Assembly (NCBI GenBank): GCA_964636895.1
Contig: CAZWUW010000033.1
Location: forward strand, 1 to 30,124
Source: CAZWUW01 sp964636895
Lineage (GTDB): Bacteria > Bacillota > Thermincolia > Thermincolales > CAZWUW01
Length of the DNA: 30,124 nucleotides
Reading direction: 5' to 3'
Part shown: positions 1 through 8,360 of the stretch, one piece after another
Layout of the letters: every line of letters starts with the position of its first letter
How positions within the stretch are numbered: the stretch's first letter is position 1
Notes under the pieces: model-generated
Database searches by the model: none
The model's input: the letters and a program-made list of their open reading frames with translations, nothing else
What the model was told of the DNA's origin: nothing
Position numbers and translations under genes: made by a program

Positions 1-81
1 ATCCATAGGTTTTAAGAACCTTTAAGTTATCCACATTCCGAATTCATGTTAAAAATATTTTTTACGCTTTACCACCTCGTC

Positions 82-951
82 TCAATGTTTGTGCACCATT
101 TTTAAATATTTATTAAACTTTTCGGCCAGGTCTTCTCTCTCCAGAGCAAATTCGACCATTGCTTGCAAGTAACCAAGTTGGTCTCCCACATCATACCGCG
201 CCCCGCTAACTTCAACGGCATATATATCACGCTTTACGGTCATGGCTTGCAAGGCATCGGTCAACTGAATCTCACCATTATAACCGGGCGAAATGTTTTC
301 CAAAACATCAAAGATCTGCGGTTCAATAACATATCTGCCTACAATCGCCAAGTTGGAAGGAGCTTTATCAGGAGTGGGCTTTTCAACCAGTTCCAATATT
401 TTTGTCATACCACCTGCTGTTTTTTCAGGCTTGATAATACCATACTTGCCAACATGCTTTGACTCCACCTGACGTACCGCCAAAGCACTTGCACCGGTTG
501 TTTTGTAACAGTCTATCAACTGTTTTATAGCCGGTTCGGAACCCCGGAATATTTCATCCCCCAGCAGCACGGCAAACGGCCGACTCCCTACGTGCCGCTT
601 AGCCTGATAGATAGCATGGCCAAGTCCCAGGGGTTCTTTTTGTCTTACGTAATGGATATCAGCCAGATTTGAGATTTTGCATATCATCTCCAGCGATTTT
701 GTTTGTCCCTTTTGCTGAAGAAAATATTCCAGTTCCAGGGACCGGTCAAAATAATCCTCAATAGCCCGCTTGCCGCGTCCGGTAACGATAATAATGTCCT
801 CTATACCGGCTGCAATAGCTTCTTCTATTACATAATGAATAATCGGCCGGTCGATTATAGGCAGCATCTCCTTGGGCAATGCCTTGGTAGCGGGCAAAAA
901 TCGGGTGCCCATCCCGGCCACCGGAATTACCGCTTTTTTTACACGCATCAA
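82..951 (-). CDS. galU: UTP--glucose-1-phosphate uridylyltransferase
   Basis: Makes UDP-glucose from UTP and glucose-1-phosphate in the cytoplasm. The 289-aa product has the full family length and the nucleotidyltransferase signature near the N-terminus (AVIPVAGMGTRFLPATKALP), followed by KEMLPIIDRP; further in are LGDEIF (metal and sugar-nucleotide site), a VEKP segment and GEIQLTDA. It starts at an ATG preceded by GGAGAG. It is transcribed away from the glycosyltransferase gene on the other side, from a promoter region with sigma-K-like boxes. That context suggests it supplies UDP-glucose for spore-coat or surface glycosylation, although the enzyme may also serve general metabolism. Family assignment is firm; the sporulation link is inference. 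Confidence 0.96.
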   Translation of the reverse strand: MMRVKKAVIPVAGMGTRFLPATKALPKEMLPIIDRPIIHYVIEEAIAAGIEDIIIVTGRGKRAIEDYFDRSLELEYFLQQKGQTKSLEMICKISNLADIHYVRQKEPLGLGHAIYQAKRHVGSRPFAVLLGDEIFRGSEPAIKQLIDCYKTTGASALAVRQVESKHVGKYGIIKPEKTAGGMTKILELVEKPTPDKAPSNLAIVGRYVIEPQIFDVLENISPGYNGEIQLTDALQAMTVKRDIYAVEVSGARYDVGDQLGYLQAMVEFALEREDLAEKFNKYLKMVHKH

Positions 952-997
952 AGTAATCTCTCCTTATTGCTCACCATAAAATATCTACTTATTTATA

Positions 998-1026
998 TAG
1001 CATATGTAATTATGTAAACAGTGGTG
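998..1026 (-). promoter_or_regulatory. Sigma-K-like promoter for galU
   Basis: On the minus strand CACC is followed after exactly 16 bases by CATATGCTA, matching the known sigma-K pattern (AC-containing -35 box; CATANNNTA -10 box). It lies about 47 bases upstream of the galU start. The same arrangement recurs at 2402-2430, which strengthens the call. It is a pattern match only, with no expression evidence. Confidence 0.5.
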
Positions 1027-1062
1027 AAGGCGGCAGTAAATCAATTCATTACATTATCAATT

Positions 1063-1091
1063 AACAATAAAATATCGGTAAACATAAGATA
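1063..1091 (+). promoter_or_regulatory. Sigma-K-like promoter for the 1145 glycosyltransferase
   Basis: AACA, then 16 bases, then CATAAGATA. This fits the sigma-K consensus. The identical boxes with identical spacing occur at 2449-2477 in front of the first cotS-like gene. Transcription would begin near 1098, about 45 bases before the ATG. Confidence 0.55.
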
Positions 1092-1144
1092 CATTAGCTC
1101 GGGTACACTGGCAAAGCTATTCTGTGCAATAAGGGGGCCCGCCG

Positions 1145-1978
1145 ATGACTGCAGAAAGCCCTAGAGTATTAATCGGCAGCGCTATCCGGCAAAAGCCGGC
1201 AATTTTGAAAGAATTTTTAGTTTCCCTCACCGAACTTGACAGAACCGGTCTAAAAGTTGACTGCTTTTTTATCGACAACAATGACCATGACGAGTCTGTC
1301 AAAATACTAATCGACTTCATAATGCCCGGTGCCATGATTTTCCGGGGTTGCGACAGACCATCGGAGGCTTACCACTGCTCTGAGGAAACTCATTATTGGA
1401 ATGATCAGCTAATTTGGAAAGTGGCCGCTTACAAAGATGTTATCCTTAAATTTGCGCTGAAAAACAACTATAGCCACGTCCTGATGGTGGACTCCGACCT
1501 GGTCCTGCATCCACTCACGCTGAAGCAACTGCTGGCGTCGGGGAAGGATATTGTTTCAGAAATATTTTGGACCGAGTGGACACCCGGTTTGGGAAAACTG
1601 CCGCAAGTCTGGCTTACCGGCCAGTATTCCTACTATTTGGGCGGCGGCGGCATTACGGAAGAAGAAAAGAACCGGCAAGCAATAGCCGTTATTGCCCAGT
1701 TAAAAGTCCCGGGGTTATATGAAGTAGGCGGGCTGGGCGCATGTACCCTGATTTCAGCCAAGGCCATTGCCCAAGGTGTAAATTATCAACGGATTAGCAA
1801 TGTTGATTACTGGGGGGAAGACCGACATTTTTGTATTCGGGCGGCAGTAATGGGTTTTGAACTTTATGTGGATACTCACTACCCGGCTTATCATATTTAC
1901 CGGGAATCAGATTTGACCGGGGTAGCCGGATATAAAAAAGCTATCCCTAGCGAAAGCAGAACTCCGGGCTATTATTAG
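1145..1978 (+). CDS. Glycosyltransferase-like protein (GT2/GT-A type)
   Basis: A 277-aa predicted cytoplasmic protein. It has a GT-A style start (PRVLIGSAIRQKP), a FFIDNNDHDE segment around residues 41-50, and a DSD motif at about 116-118 (MVDSDLVLHP) that would bind metal and sugar nucleotide. A later GVNYQRISNVDYWGEDRHF stretch resembles the acceptor-side ED motif of GT2 enzymes. It starts at ATG after AAGGGGG. Donor and acceptor cannot be told from sequence. Its position between galU and cotS genes, with a sigma-K-like promoter in front, suggests a role in spore-coat glycosylation. It ends 12 bases before the convergent amphi-Trp gene. Confidence 0.75.
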   Translation: MTAESPRVLIGSAIRQKPAILKEFLVSLTELDRTGLKVDCFFIDNNDHDESVKILIDFIMPGAMIFRGCDRPSEAYHCSEETHYWNDQLIWKVAAYKDVILKFALKNNYSHVLMVDSDLVLHPLTLKQLLASGKDIVSEIFWTEWTPGLGKLPQVWLTGQYSYYLGGGGITEEEKNRQAIAVIAQLKVPGLYEVGGLGACTLISAKAIAQGVNYQRISNVDYWGEDRHFCIRAAVMGFELYVDTHYPAYHIYRESDLTGVAGYKKAIPSESRTPGYY

Positions 1979-1990
1979 CCCGGAATTTAT

Positions 1991-2356
1991 TTAGCCATTT
2001 TCTTCCGGTTTCGCTGGTTCCGGCGATGCTTTTTCTGGCGCCGCCATCGTTGACTGGTCTGCCTCAAACTCTGGCTGTAAATCCTCAGCCCCAGTTGTAG
2101 ACGGCATTTCCCACACTATATCTTCCTCCGGGATTTCTTCCGGCGGAATGTCATTTGCCCACGCTACCTTGAGCGAAAATTTAGTTTCTCCCGGGTCCTC
2201 CGCATACTTGACTTTATATTCCAGCAGCATTTCATCCGGAATTGCAACGTTCATCCCGTCAAGCACCAGTATACCGCCGGCAAGCTGGTTTATAACCTGA
2301 TATAGATATTGCAAGCATTCATCTTTTGACCCAACAATTTTTTCTCCCCACTTCAA
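1991..2356 (-). CDS. Amphi-Trp domain-containing small protein
   Basis: The 121-aa product has a central region (GILVLDGMNVAIPDEMLLEY, then KFSLKVAWAND) with the alternating amphipathic strands and Trp of the amphi-Trp domain, whose function is unknown. It has a Pro/Glu/Ala-rich acidic tail of about 45 residues. I chose the TTG at 2356 because a strong AGGGGGG site sits 5-6 bases upstream. The longer reading from the ATG at 2407 would start inside the predicted -10 box. It lies in the coat cluster and is divergent from cotS, so co-expression in sporulation is plausible. Confidence 0.7.
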   Translation of the reverse strand: MKWGEKIVGSKDECLQYLYQVINQLAGGILVLDGMNVAIPDEMLLEYKVKYAEDPGETKFSLKVAWANDIPPEEIPEEDIVWEMPSTTGAEDLQPEFEADQSTMAAPEKASPEPAKPEENG

Positions 2357-2401
2357 AATAATCCCCCCTGATTTCTGTTTAAAGTAATACGTTCCTAAAA
2401 C

Positions 2402-2430
2402 CAGCATATGTATTTATGTAAATAATGGTG
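2402..2430 (-). promoter_or_regulatory. Sigma-K-like promoter for the amphi-Trp gene
   Basis: Minus-strand CACC, 16 bases, CATATGCTG. The last two bases are TG rather than the consensus TA. It is otherwise the same layout as at 998-1026. The predicted start of transcription near 2395 supports the TTG start at 2356. Confidence 0.45.
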
Positions 2431-2448
2431 AATAGGTCAATAACATTT

Positions 2449-2477
2449 AACAATAATTTAACTGTTTACATAAGATA
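2449..2477 (+). promoter_or_regulatory. Sigma-K-like promoter for the cotS pair
   Basis: AACA, 16 bases, CATAAGATA, identical in boxes and spacing to the site at 1063-1091. It lies about 45 bases before the first cotS-like ATG. CotS-family genes are known mother-cell coat genes, which agrees with sigma-K control. Confidence 0.55.
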
Positions 2478-2522
2478 GAGATAACAATACTATTCTTATT
2501 TATTCTTAGGAGGGATTATTTA

Positions 2523-3581
2523 ATGAATACGGGTATCAACGAACCTCTGGATCAGGTGCTGGCCAATTATGACATTAATGTCAGCAGAATAATGGTAGAG
2601 ACCTACAAAAATAAAAAAGGTGTCTGGTGGATTGAAACCGGGCAAGATAGAAAAATTCTAAAAAAAATGCCGATGAGCAAAGACAGACTGCTTTTTGTCC
2701 TTTCCGCAGTCGAGCATCTGCTTGCTAACGGTGTTAATATTCCGAAAATCATAAAGACCAAAGCAGGAGGGCTCTTTGTAGAGATAGGGGAGGCCAATTT
2801 TTTATTAAGTGAGGCCATAACTGCCAAACCTCCCGGTTATAACGTCCCTTCCGAACTGGCCATGATAATGCGGGGCATGGCCGGATTTCACGCGGCTTCC
2901 CGGGGGTATAAACCGCCGGCGGAAGCCAAAATACGCACCCACTTGGGCATCTGGCCCAAAACCTACCAGGAACGCATCAACGACCTGGAAAGCTTTAAGG
3001 AAAAGGCTGTTCAAAACGAAACTGCGGCTTTTGATGCGGCTTATCTTGCCGAATGTGACTTCTTCATTAAGCAGGCCCAAAAATGCCTGGCCGACCTGGC
3101 CAATTCGCAATACAGTGAACTGGTAAAAACGTCAGCACAAAACGTCAACCTCTGCCATCAGGACTTTGCCGCCGGCAACCTGGGGTTGGCCGGCAAAGAC
3201 TGTCTTTATGTCTTTGACACCGACGGCATCACTTACGACCTGGCGGCGCGTGATATCCGAAAAATCTGCAACAAAGTCATGAAAAAAAGAGGCCTTTGGG
3301 ATTTCAACCTGTTTAAAACCATGCTGCAGGCATATCATTCCGTCAACCCCCTCTCTCCCGGTGAATATGAAGTACTCCTGACAGACATACGCTTCCCCCA
3401 CCTGTTTTATGGTATTGCCAGCAAGTATTACCAAAACCGCGAAAAAGAGTGGCCGGAACAAAAATACTTGCAGCGGCTGCAGCAAATGATAAAAACCGAA
3501 AAATCAAAAATACCGGTATTAGAAGCTGCTAATTCTTTTGACTGGCTTGACCCGAAAATAAATCCGGAGGTAATCAAATGA
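2523..3581 (+). CDS. cotS: CotS-family spore coat protein (kinase-like), first copy
   Basis: A 352-aa protein of the CotS family, which has an aminoglycoside-phosphotransferase / protein-kinase-like fold and is found in the spore coat. The catalytic loop CHQDFAAGN (residues 211-219, with H212, D214, N219) and the metal-binding DTDG (232-235) are intact, so phosphotransfer is possible. The N-lobe carries KKMP around residues 47-50. It starts at ATG after TTAGGAGGG. It overlaps the next cotS-like gene by an ATGA junction, so the two should be translationally coupled. The substrate is unknown. Symbol given by family only. Confidence 0.85.
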   Translation: MNTGINEPLDQVLANYDINVSRIMVETYKNKKGVWWIETGQDRKILKKMPMSKDRLLFVLSAVEHLLANGVNIPKIIKTKAGGLFVEIGEANFLLSEAITAKPPGYNVPSELAMIMRGMAGFHAASRGYKPPAEAKIRTHLGIWPKTYQERINDLESFKEKAVQNETAAFDAAYLAECDFFIKQAQKCLADLANSQYSELVKTSAQNVNLCHQDFAAGNLGLAGKDCLYVFDTDGITYDLAARDIRKICNKVMKKRGLWDFNLFKTMLQAYHSVNPLSPGEYEVLLTDIRFPHLFYGIASKYYQNREKEWPEQKYLQRLQQMIKTEKSKIPVLEAANSFDWLDPKINPEVIK

Positions 3582-4579
3582 TAGAAAACCTGAACCAACT
3601 AGCAGACGAGTTATTAACCAACTATGAAGTAATACCGGAAAGTACAAAAATAATCCAAAGCGGAGGTATTAAAACGGTCTGGAAAACAGAAACAACGACA
3701 GGACCGGTGTGTTTAAAGAGACTGCGCAAAACAGAGGAAGAAGCAGTTTTTTCAGTAAACGCCCAGCACTATATGGCCGGCAAAGGTGCCAAAGTACCGG
3801 CTATTTATCAAACAAAAACAGGTAATCTTTTTATCAACCGCAACGGCGAGATATTTGTCCTTTACCAATGGGTTCCCGGAAAAGCTATGTTTTTGGACAG
3901 AAGAGAAGACCTGGCCCGGGCTGTCACCGGCATTGCCGAATTTCACCGGGACTCTGCCGGCTATATACCGCCGGAAGGCTGTAAAGTATCCTCCAAACTT
4001 GGCCGCTGGCCCCACTATTATGAATCACTTAAACAACGCTTAATAAAATGGCAGACAACTGCCGCCGAAAAACCGGCCGACCTTACGGCCAAAATATTCA
4101 CCGAACACGCTGACTTTTTTATTAAACTAGCCGGCAAAGCCCAGACACTGCTCGCGGCATCTGCATACAACGCATGGGCTAATGAAACTGAACAAAAAGG
4201 CAACCTCTGTCATCAGGACTACGGTGACGGCAACGCCTTATGGACTGAAGCCGGGGTTTGTGTACTGGACCTGGACGGGGTAACCTTTGACCTGCCGGCC
4301 AGGGACTTGCGCAAAATTATTGTCAAACGGATGGCTAATCAGGGACGCTGGGATAAAGAGCTGATCCATGACATTACCGGCTGGTATTCAGCAATAAATC
4401 CGCTAACCCCTGAACAACTAAAGGTTCTTTATATTGACCTCCTCTTCCCGCATCAGTTCCATGATACCGCCAAAAATCCGTTCCACAAGCAAAAACCGGG
4501 CAAGCCCGGCAAATTAGTCGAAGCAGTTAAACTTGAAAAACAAAAGGTTGAGCTGCTTTTAAAGCTAATTGCCCAATAA
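3578..4579 (+). CDS. cotS: CotS-family spore coat protein (kinase-like), second copy
   Basis: A 333-aa paralogue of the preceding gene. Its catalytic residues fall at exactly the same numbers (H212, D214, N219 in CHQDYGDGN; DLDG 231-234). The lysine of VCLKRL near residue 47 probably replaces the ATP-binding lysine. Between the motifs the two copies differ widely, so this is an old duplication rather than a recent repeat. ATGA overlap with the gene upstream. The glycosyltransferase gene follows after 28 bases, an order (cotS then GT4) like cotS-cotSA of Bacillus subtilis. Confidence 0.85.
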   Translation: MIENLNQLADELLTNYEVIPESTKIIQSGGIKTVWKTETTTGPVCLKRLRKTEEEAVFSVNAQHYMAGKGAKVPAIYQTKTGNLFINRNGEIFVLYQWVPGKAMFLDRREDLARAVTGIAEFHRDSAGYIPPEGCKVSSKLGRWPHYYESLKQRLIKWQTTAAEKPADLTAKIFTEHADFFIKLAGKAQTLLAASAYNAWANETEQKGNLCHQDYGDGNALWTEAGVCVLDLDGVTFDLPARDLRKIIVKRMANQGRWDKELIHDITGWYSAINPLTPEQLKVLYIDLLFPHQFHDTAKNPFHKQKPGKPGKLVEAVKLEKQKVELLLKLIAQ

Positions 4580-4607
4580 AAAACTGACACTGAAAAGAGG
4601 AGAATTT

Positions 4608-5777
4608 ATGCGTCTAGCTTTTATCTGTACCGAAATGCTGCCCTCCCCGGCCATCCGGGGAGGCGCCATCCAGGTGCTCATCGACGGGGTGGCCCCGCTT
4701 ATTGCCGCCAAGCACCGGTTAACTATATACTCCGTCAGTGACCCTGAGCTCCCCGGCCATGAATTGCGGGGAGCAATTGAATATATCCGTTTACCGAAAA
4801 ACCTTTATGCAAAATGCGTGGCCAAATATTTGCAAAAACAAGCTATGCCCTATGATGTAGCACATGTGTTTAACCGACCGCGCAACGTTTTTCTTTATAA
4901 GCAGGCTTCCCCTAGCACCCGTTTTGTGCTCAGCCTGCATAATGAGATGTTCAAACCAAGGAAAATCTCCGACGAAGAGGGTATGGCCTGTATTGAAAGC
5001 GCGGAAGCCATCATGACCGTAAGTGACTTCATTGGCCAAACGGTAACCGACCGCTTCCCTGCCGCCAGGGATAAAGTCCGCACCCTTTACTCCGGCGCGG
5101 ACCTGGAGCGTTTTCAGCCGGTCTGGTCGCCAAGCGTACAGGAAATAAGAAAGCAACTAAGAGAAAAACTTGGCCTTACCGATAAAAAAGTAATTCTTTT
5201 TGTTGGCCGGCTGAATGAAAAAAAAGGCCCCCATATCCTGATTGAAGCCTTCAAACAATTAATCCAAAAACACTCTGACACCGCTCTGGTCATTGTCGGT
5301 GCGCGCTGGTTCAGCGACAATACCATCACGGACTATGTCCGCGACCTTTACAGGTTAAGTAAGCCGGTGCATGACCGGATCGTATTTACCGGCCATATTG
5401 CCCCGCAGGAAATACATCAATACTATGCCCTAGCCGATGTTTTTGTTTGCAGTTCCCAATGGCAGGAGCCGCTGGCCCGGGTCCACTATGAAGCCATGGC
5501 GGCCGGCCTGCCCATCATTACAACCAATCGCGGAGGTAATGCGGAAGTAATCAAAAATTTTTATAACGGTCTGGTAATCAATAATTATACCTCACCCCAG
5601 GCCTTCCACAACAACCTTGATATGCTGCTGGCCAACCCGCTGATGGCTGCCACCATTGCCCGCAGCGCCCGCCAGTCAGCCGAAACCGGCTTCAGCTTCC
5701 AGCGGGTGGCGGAAGATTTGCTAAAAGTTTATGAACAAGCCGCAGAAATCAAAAAGGAATCTGAAACCGCTTCATAA
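4608..5777 (+). CDS. Glycosyltransferase family 4 (CotSA-like)
   Basis: A 389-aa GT-B enzyme. The N-terminal domain begins MRLAFICTEMLPSPAIRGG. The C-terminal donor domain has VILFVGRLNEKKGPHILIEA, then HEAMAAGLP-type sequence (HYEAMAAGLPIITTNRGGN) with the conserved Glu that binds the nucleotide sugar. I chose the ATG at 4608, seven bases after AGAGGAG, not the upstream TTG that overlaps the cotS stop. It is the last gene of the coat operon. Its 3' end overlaps the convergent GT2 gene by 29 bases. CotSA of B. subtilis is the nearest functional guess; sugar and acceptor unknown. Confidence 0.88.
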   Translation: MRLAFICTEMLPSPAIRGGAIQVLIDGVAPLIAAKHRLTIYSVSDPELPGHELRGAIEYIRLPKNLYAKCVAKYLQKQAMPYDVAHVFNRPRNVFLYKQASPSTRFVLSLHNEMFKPRKISDEEGMACIESAEAIMTVSDFIGQTVTDRFPAARDKVRTLYSGADLERFQPVWSPSVQEIRKQLREKLGLTDKKVILFVGRLNEKKGPHILIEAFKQLIQKHSDTALVIVGARWFSDNTITDYVRDLYRLSKPVHDRIVFTGHIAPQEIHQYYALADVFVCSSQWQEPLARVHYEAMAAGLPIITTNRGGNAEVIKNFYNGLVINNYTSPQAFHNNLDMLLANPLMAATIARSARQSAETGFSFQRVAEDLLKVYEQAAEIKKESETAS

Positions 5778-6636
5778 ACCAGTCATCATCAAATTTGCGA
5801 TGACTGAAGAACTCTTGGCGCTGTATCCATACATCACTGAAAACACAGTCAGTCAAAGTTTTGCTAAAGTTATCCATAGATTTAATCAGGGCAACGGTTT
5901 TAGCAACCCGCGCCTCATTAAAATGGCTTAATGCCATCCGCAGCAAATTATAATTCACCTCATCATACGAGACATAATATGTGTGGCGGGGACGAAATAC
6001 ATGGGCAATAGTGACATTGGGTGTTGTAAACACACTAAAACCAAAAAGCCAGCATTTAAAGGAAAATTCCACATCTTCGTATCCCCAAAGCTTAAAACCC
6101 CAATCAAATCCCCCTACCCGGTTAAAAACCTCCTTCTTAACTGCCGCGAAACCGCCGGGAGCCAACGGAACAGGACTTACTTCCGGCGGAGCGGCCAGCC
6201 ATTTGGCTTCCAGGTTTTCATTCCAGGTCTGACCAAACCCAACACTGGTAGGATTACTGTAATCGGCAACACCGGGCGTCAAAACATCAATGCCCGGGTC
6301 GGCCATGATAGCCACCATCTTATCCAGCCAGTCTTTTTCCACCAGCACATGGGCATCGCTAAAGATTAATATATCCCCGGCAGCATGACCGGCGCCCAGG
6401 TTTTTTGCCCTAGGCAGCCCGACCCCGTTAGTCTGCATCAGTCTGACAGATTTTCTTTGCCAATACCGCTCGTCATTTAATAAAAAACGGCAGCAGTCAT
6501 CTTCCGAACCGTCATCTATCACAATTACCTCGTAGGGAATGCTGCTGGGCGTATTAATAATGGCATCAACAGTCATTTTTACATTACCCGCCTCGTTCTT
6601 GGCTGGTATAATAATCGAAACCAACGGCTCTCTCAT
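5749..6636 (-). CDS. Glycosyltransferase family 2
   Basis: A 295-aa GT-A enzyme beginning MREPLVSIIIPAKNEAGNV, with VIDDGSEDD (nucleotide-sugar site), FSDAHV (DxD-like metal site) and GGFDWGFKLWGYEDVEFSF (acceptor-side WGYED motif typical of polypeptide or rhamnosyl-type GT2 enzymes). I chose the ATG at 6636 because GGGGTGA lies 5-7 bases in front; the GTG three codons earlier sits inside that site. A CATATAATA sequence upstream resembles a sporulation -10 box but has no clear -35 partner. Convergent with and overlapping the GT4 gene, so the two transcripts are complementary at their ends. Confidence 0.87.
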   Translation of the reverse strand: MREPLVSIIIPAKNEAGNVKMTVDAIINTPSSIPYEVIVIDDGSEDDCCRFLLNDERYWQRKSVRLMQTNGVGLPRAKNLGAGHAAGDILIFSDAHVLVEKDWLDKMVAIMADPGIDVLTPGVADYSNPTSVGFGQTWNENLEAKWLAAPPEVSPVPLAPGGFAAVKKEVFNRVGGFDWGFKLWGYEDVEFSFKCWLFGFSVFTTPNVTIAHVFRPRHTYYVSYDEVNYNLLRMALSHFNEARVAKTVALIKSMDNFSKTLTDCVFSDVWIQRQEFFSHRKFDDDWFMKRFQIPF

Positions 6637-6690
6637 TCTTTTCACCCCGCCTAAAATCTTAACAGTTCTTGAATATTATATGAGCGAAAA

Positions 6691-6725
6691 TGGGAAAAGA
6701 CCACCTACTTTATAGTAGATGGTCT
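6691..6725 (-). terminator. Rho-independent terminator after the DUF2325 gene
   Basis: A 12-bp stem (AGACCACCTACT with AGTAGATGGTCT, one mismatch) with a TTAT loop. On the minus strand it is followed by TTTT and a second T run. It lies 15 bases past the DUF2325 stop. Confidence 0.75.
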
Positions 6726-6739
6726 CAAGTCACTCTTTA

Positions 6740-7000
6740 TTAACCTACGGCCTGAATTACCGCCCTCCGGGCATATGAAATAGGAATCCGGTACATTTTG
6801 GCTTGTCTTTTGACACTCTGCATCAGGTTGTGATTCATAAAGTCATAGAATAATATTACCTTGTCCACATTTTTGGGTATGGCCCGGTTACAAAAAGACT
6901 TGGCCCGACCGGTCCAGTGAATTATTTCATTTACCCCTTCTTTACGCAGTTCCTTAGGTATATTGCCCAGGCGGTCACCGCCCACAATCAGCACTGTCAT
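6740..7000 (-). CDS. DUF2325 domain-containing protein
   Basis: An 86-aa protein. MTVLIVGGDRLGNIPKEL is a Rossmann-like first strand and glycine loop, followed by IIHWTGR and VDKVILFYDFMNHNLM. These are the hallmarks of the DUF2325 family, whose role is unknown. The start is the ATG at 7000 after GGAGGAGG; a TTG two codons earlier lies too close to that site. It is followed by its own terminator and stands alone between the GT2 gene and the HD-GYP gene. Nothing in the context fixes a function. Confidence 0.8.
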   Translation of the reverse strand: MTVLIVGGDRLGNIPKELRKEGVNEIIHWTGRAKSFCNRAIPKNVDKVILFYDFMNHNLMQSVKRQAKMYRIPISYARRAVIQAVG

Positions 7001-7071
7001 AACCAATCCTCCTCCGCTGTCACAATCTATTATTATTTCCGAGTAATTCTATTTGTTTTGTTGGATTTATT

Positions 7072-8235
7072 TTATCCAAGTATGTTATTATTGTCAATAC
7101 CATTTTTTATTTTTTCGCACCATTTTTTCACCATATAAGGGTCAAATTGAGTTCCGGTACCCCTTCCAAGCTCCGCCGCCGCTTCCTGGTAACTTAGTGC
7201 CCTGCGATAAGAGCGACCAAAGATCATCGCATCCCAGGCATCGGCAACCGCTACAATCCTGGCGGCATATGGGATAGCTTCCCCTTTCAGTCCGTCAGGA
7301 TAACCTGTGCCATCATACCGCTCATGATGATGCCTTACAATGTCCAATATTTCCTTAGAAAAGTCGACGGACTGCAGAATCTTTACGCCAATAACCGGGT
7401 GAGCTTTAATTAAAGCAAACTCTTCTGGAGCCAGTTTACCTTTTTTGTTAAGGACAGCTTCATTCACCCCTATCTTGCCAATGTCGTGTAAAATTGCCCC
7501 ATATCTGATATTTTCCAACTCTTCCCCGGACAAATGCAGCTCTTTGGCTAAAGCTATTGAGAATTCAGCAACCCGCCTGGAATGATTCCGGGTATAAACA
7601 TCCTTAGCATCTATGGCCGAAGTAAGCGCACTTATAGTTTTCAGGTACATATCCTTACGGGTCCGTTCAATTTTTAAACCTGTATTTTCTAAAATCAAAG
7701 CTGCCTGTTGAGCAAAGACGGAAATTACCCGGCGGTCATCCTCGGAGTATTCTATATGGTGTTCATCATGACCCGTGTGCCGATGCATAATAAGAATTAT
7801 TCCGATTAATTCATTTTCAAGCTGCAGAGGCACAGCCAGTAAAGAACGTAAAGATACATCCAAGTGCCGGACAGTAAAAAATGCCTTATCCCCATCCCTT
7901 AAAGTCGTGATTTCAGGCTTGTTTATTAACCTCGTCAAAAACGGGCAGCCCTGGTTGAAATAAGCTTTTACCGCCGGCACCAGATCCCCGGTATCCAGTT
8001 TAATCCGGAAACGGTCGGCCGGCAAAATGTCCGGCAGCAAAATGCAGCCAGCTTCACTGCCGGTTATTTTTAAAGCCATATTTAAAACTGATTCCAATAA
8101 GTTAGTCAGGTCATAACTTTTCATAAGGTTGGTGGCAACCTCGTATAAAAAAGAAAGCTCCGTCACCTTGCGTTCTAGTCTGCTATTAACTTCAGCAAGC
8201 TTTTTGTTAATATCGGCAAGCATCTGTAAATACAC
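7072..8235 (-). CDS. GAF / HD-GYP c-di-GMP phosphodiesterase
   Basis: A 387-aa protein with a short N-terminal coiled coil (residues about 5-30), a GAF sensor domain (about 45-185) and an HD-GYP domain (about 195-370). The HD-GYP domain has NHSRRV, HDIGKIGV, KAHPVIG and HHERYDGTGYPDGL, so all catalytic metal-binding motifs are present. The family hydrolyses c-di-GMP to pGpG or GMP. No membrane segment or receiver domain is visible, so the GAF domain probably senses a cytoplasmic ligand or redox state. The GTG start is supported by GAGGAGG seven bases upstream. A c-di-GMP riboswitch lies about 13 kb away in the same window. Confidence 0.92.
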   Translation of the reverse strand: MYLQMLADINKKLAEVNSRLERKVTELSFLYEVATNLMKSYDLTNLLESVLNMALKITGSEAGCILLPDILPADRFRIKLDTGDLVPAVKAYFNQGCPFLTRLINKPEITTLRDGDKAFFTVRHLDVSLRSLLAVPLQLENELIGIILIMHRHTGHDEHHIEYSEDDRRVISVFAQQAALILENTGLKIERTRKDMYLKTISALTSAIDAKDVYTRNHSRRVAEFSIALAKELHLSGEELENIRYGAILHDIGKIGVNEAVLNKKGKLAPEEFALIKAHPVIGVKILQSVDFSKEILDIVRHHHERYDGTGYPDGLKGEAIPYAARIVAVADAWDAMIFGRSYRRALSYQEAAAELGRGTGTQFDPYMVKKWCEKIKNGIDNNNILG

Positions 8236-8334
8236 AACCTCCCCTCCTCAAAATGAACGCTCTGACCAAGCGTGCTGATATTGATTTTCATTCTCAATTT
8301 AATTTTATAAGCACTTCTCTGATATGTCAAGAAC

Positions 8335-8358
8335 AAAAAAAGGTGAGCTAAACTCACC
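8335..8358 (-). terminator. Rho-independent terminator after ANTAR gene 1
   Basis: GGTGAG / CTCACC stem with a 5-base loop, followed on the minus strand by seven T. It begins two bases past the stop of the ANTAR gene, separating it from the HD-GYP gene. Confidence 0.85.
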
Positions 8359-8360
8359 AC

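Noticed and set aside
5749..5777. Overlap of two glycosyltransferase genes as a sign of a frameshift
   Set aside because: The genes are convergent, both end naturally, and each is full length for its family; this is a simple tail-to-tail overlap.
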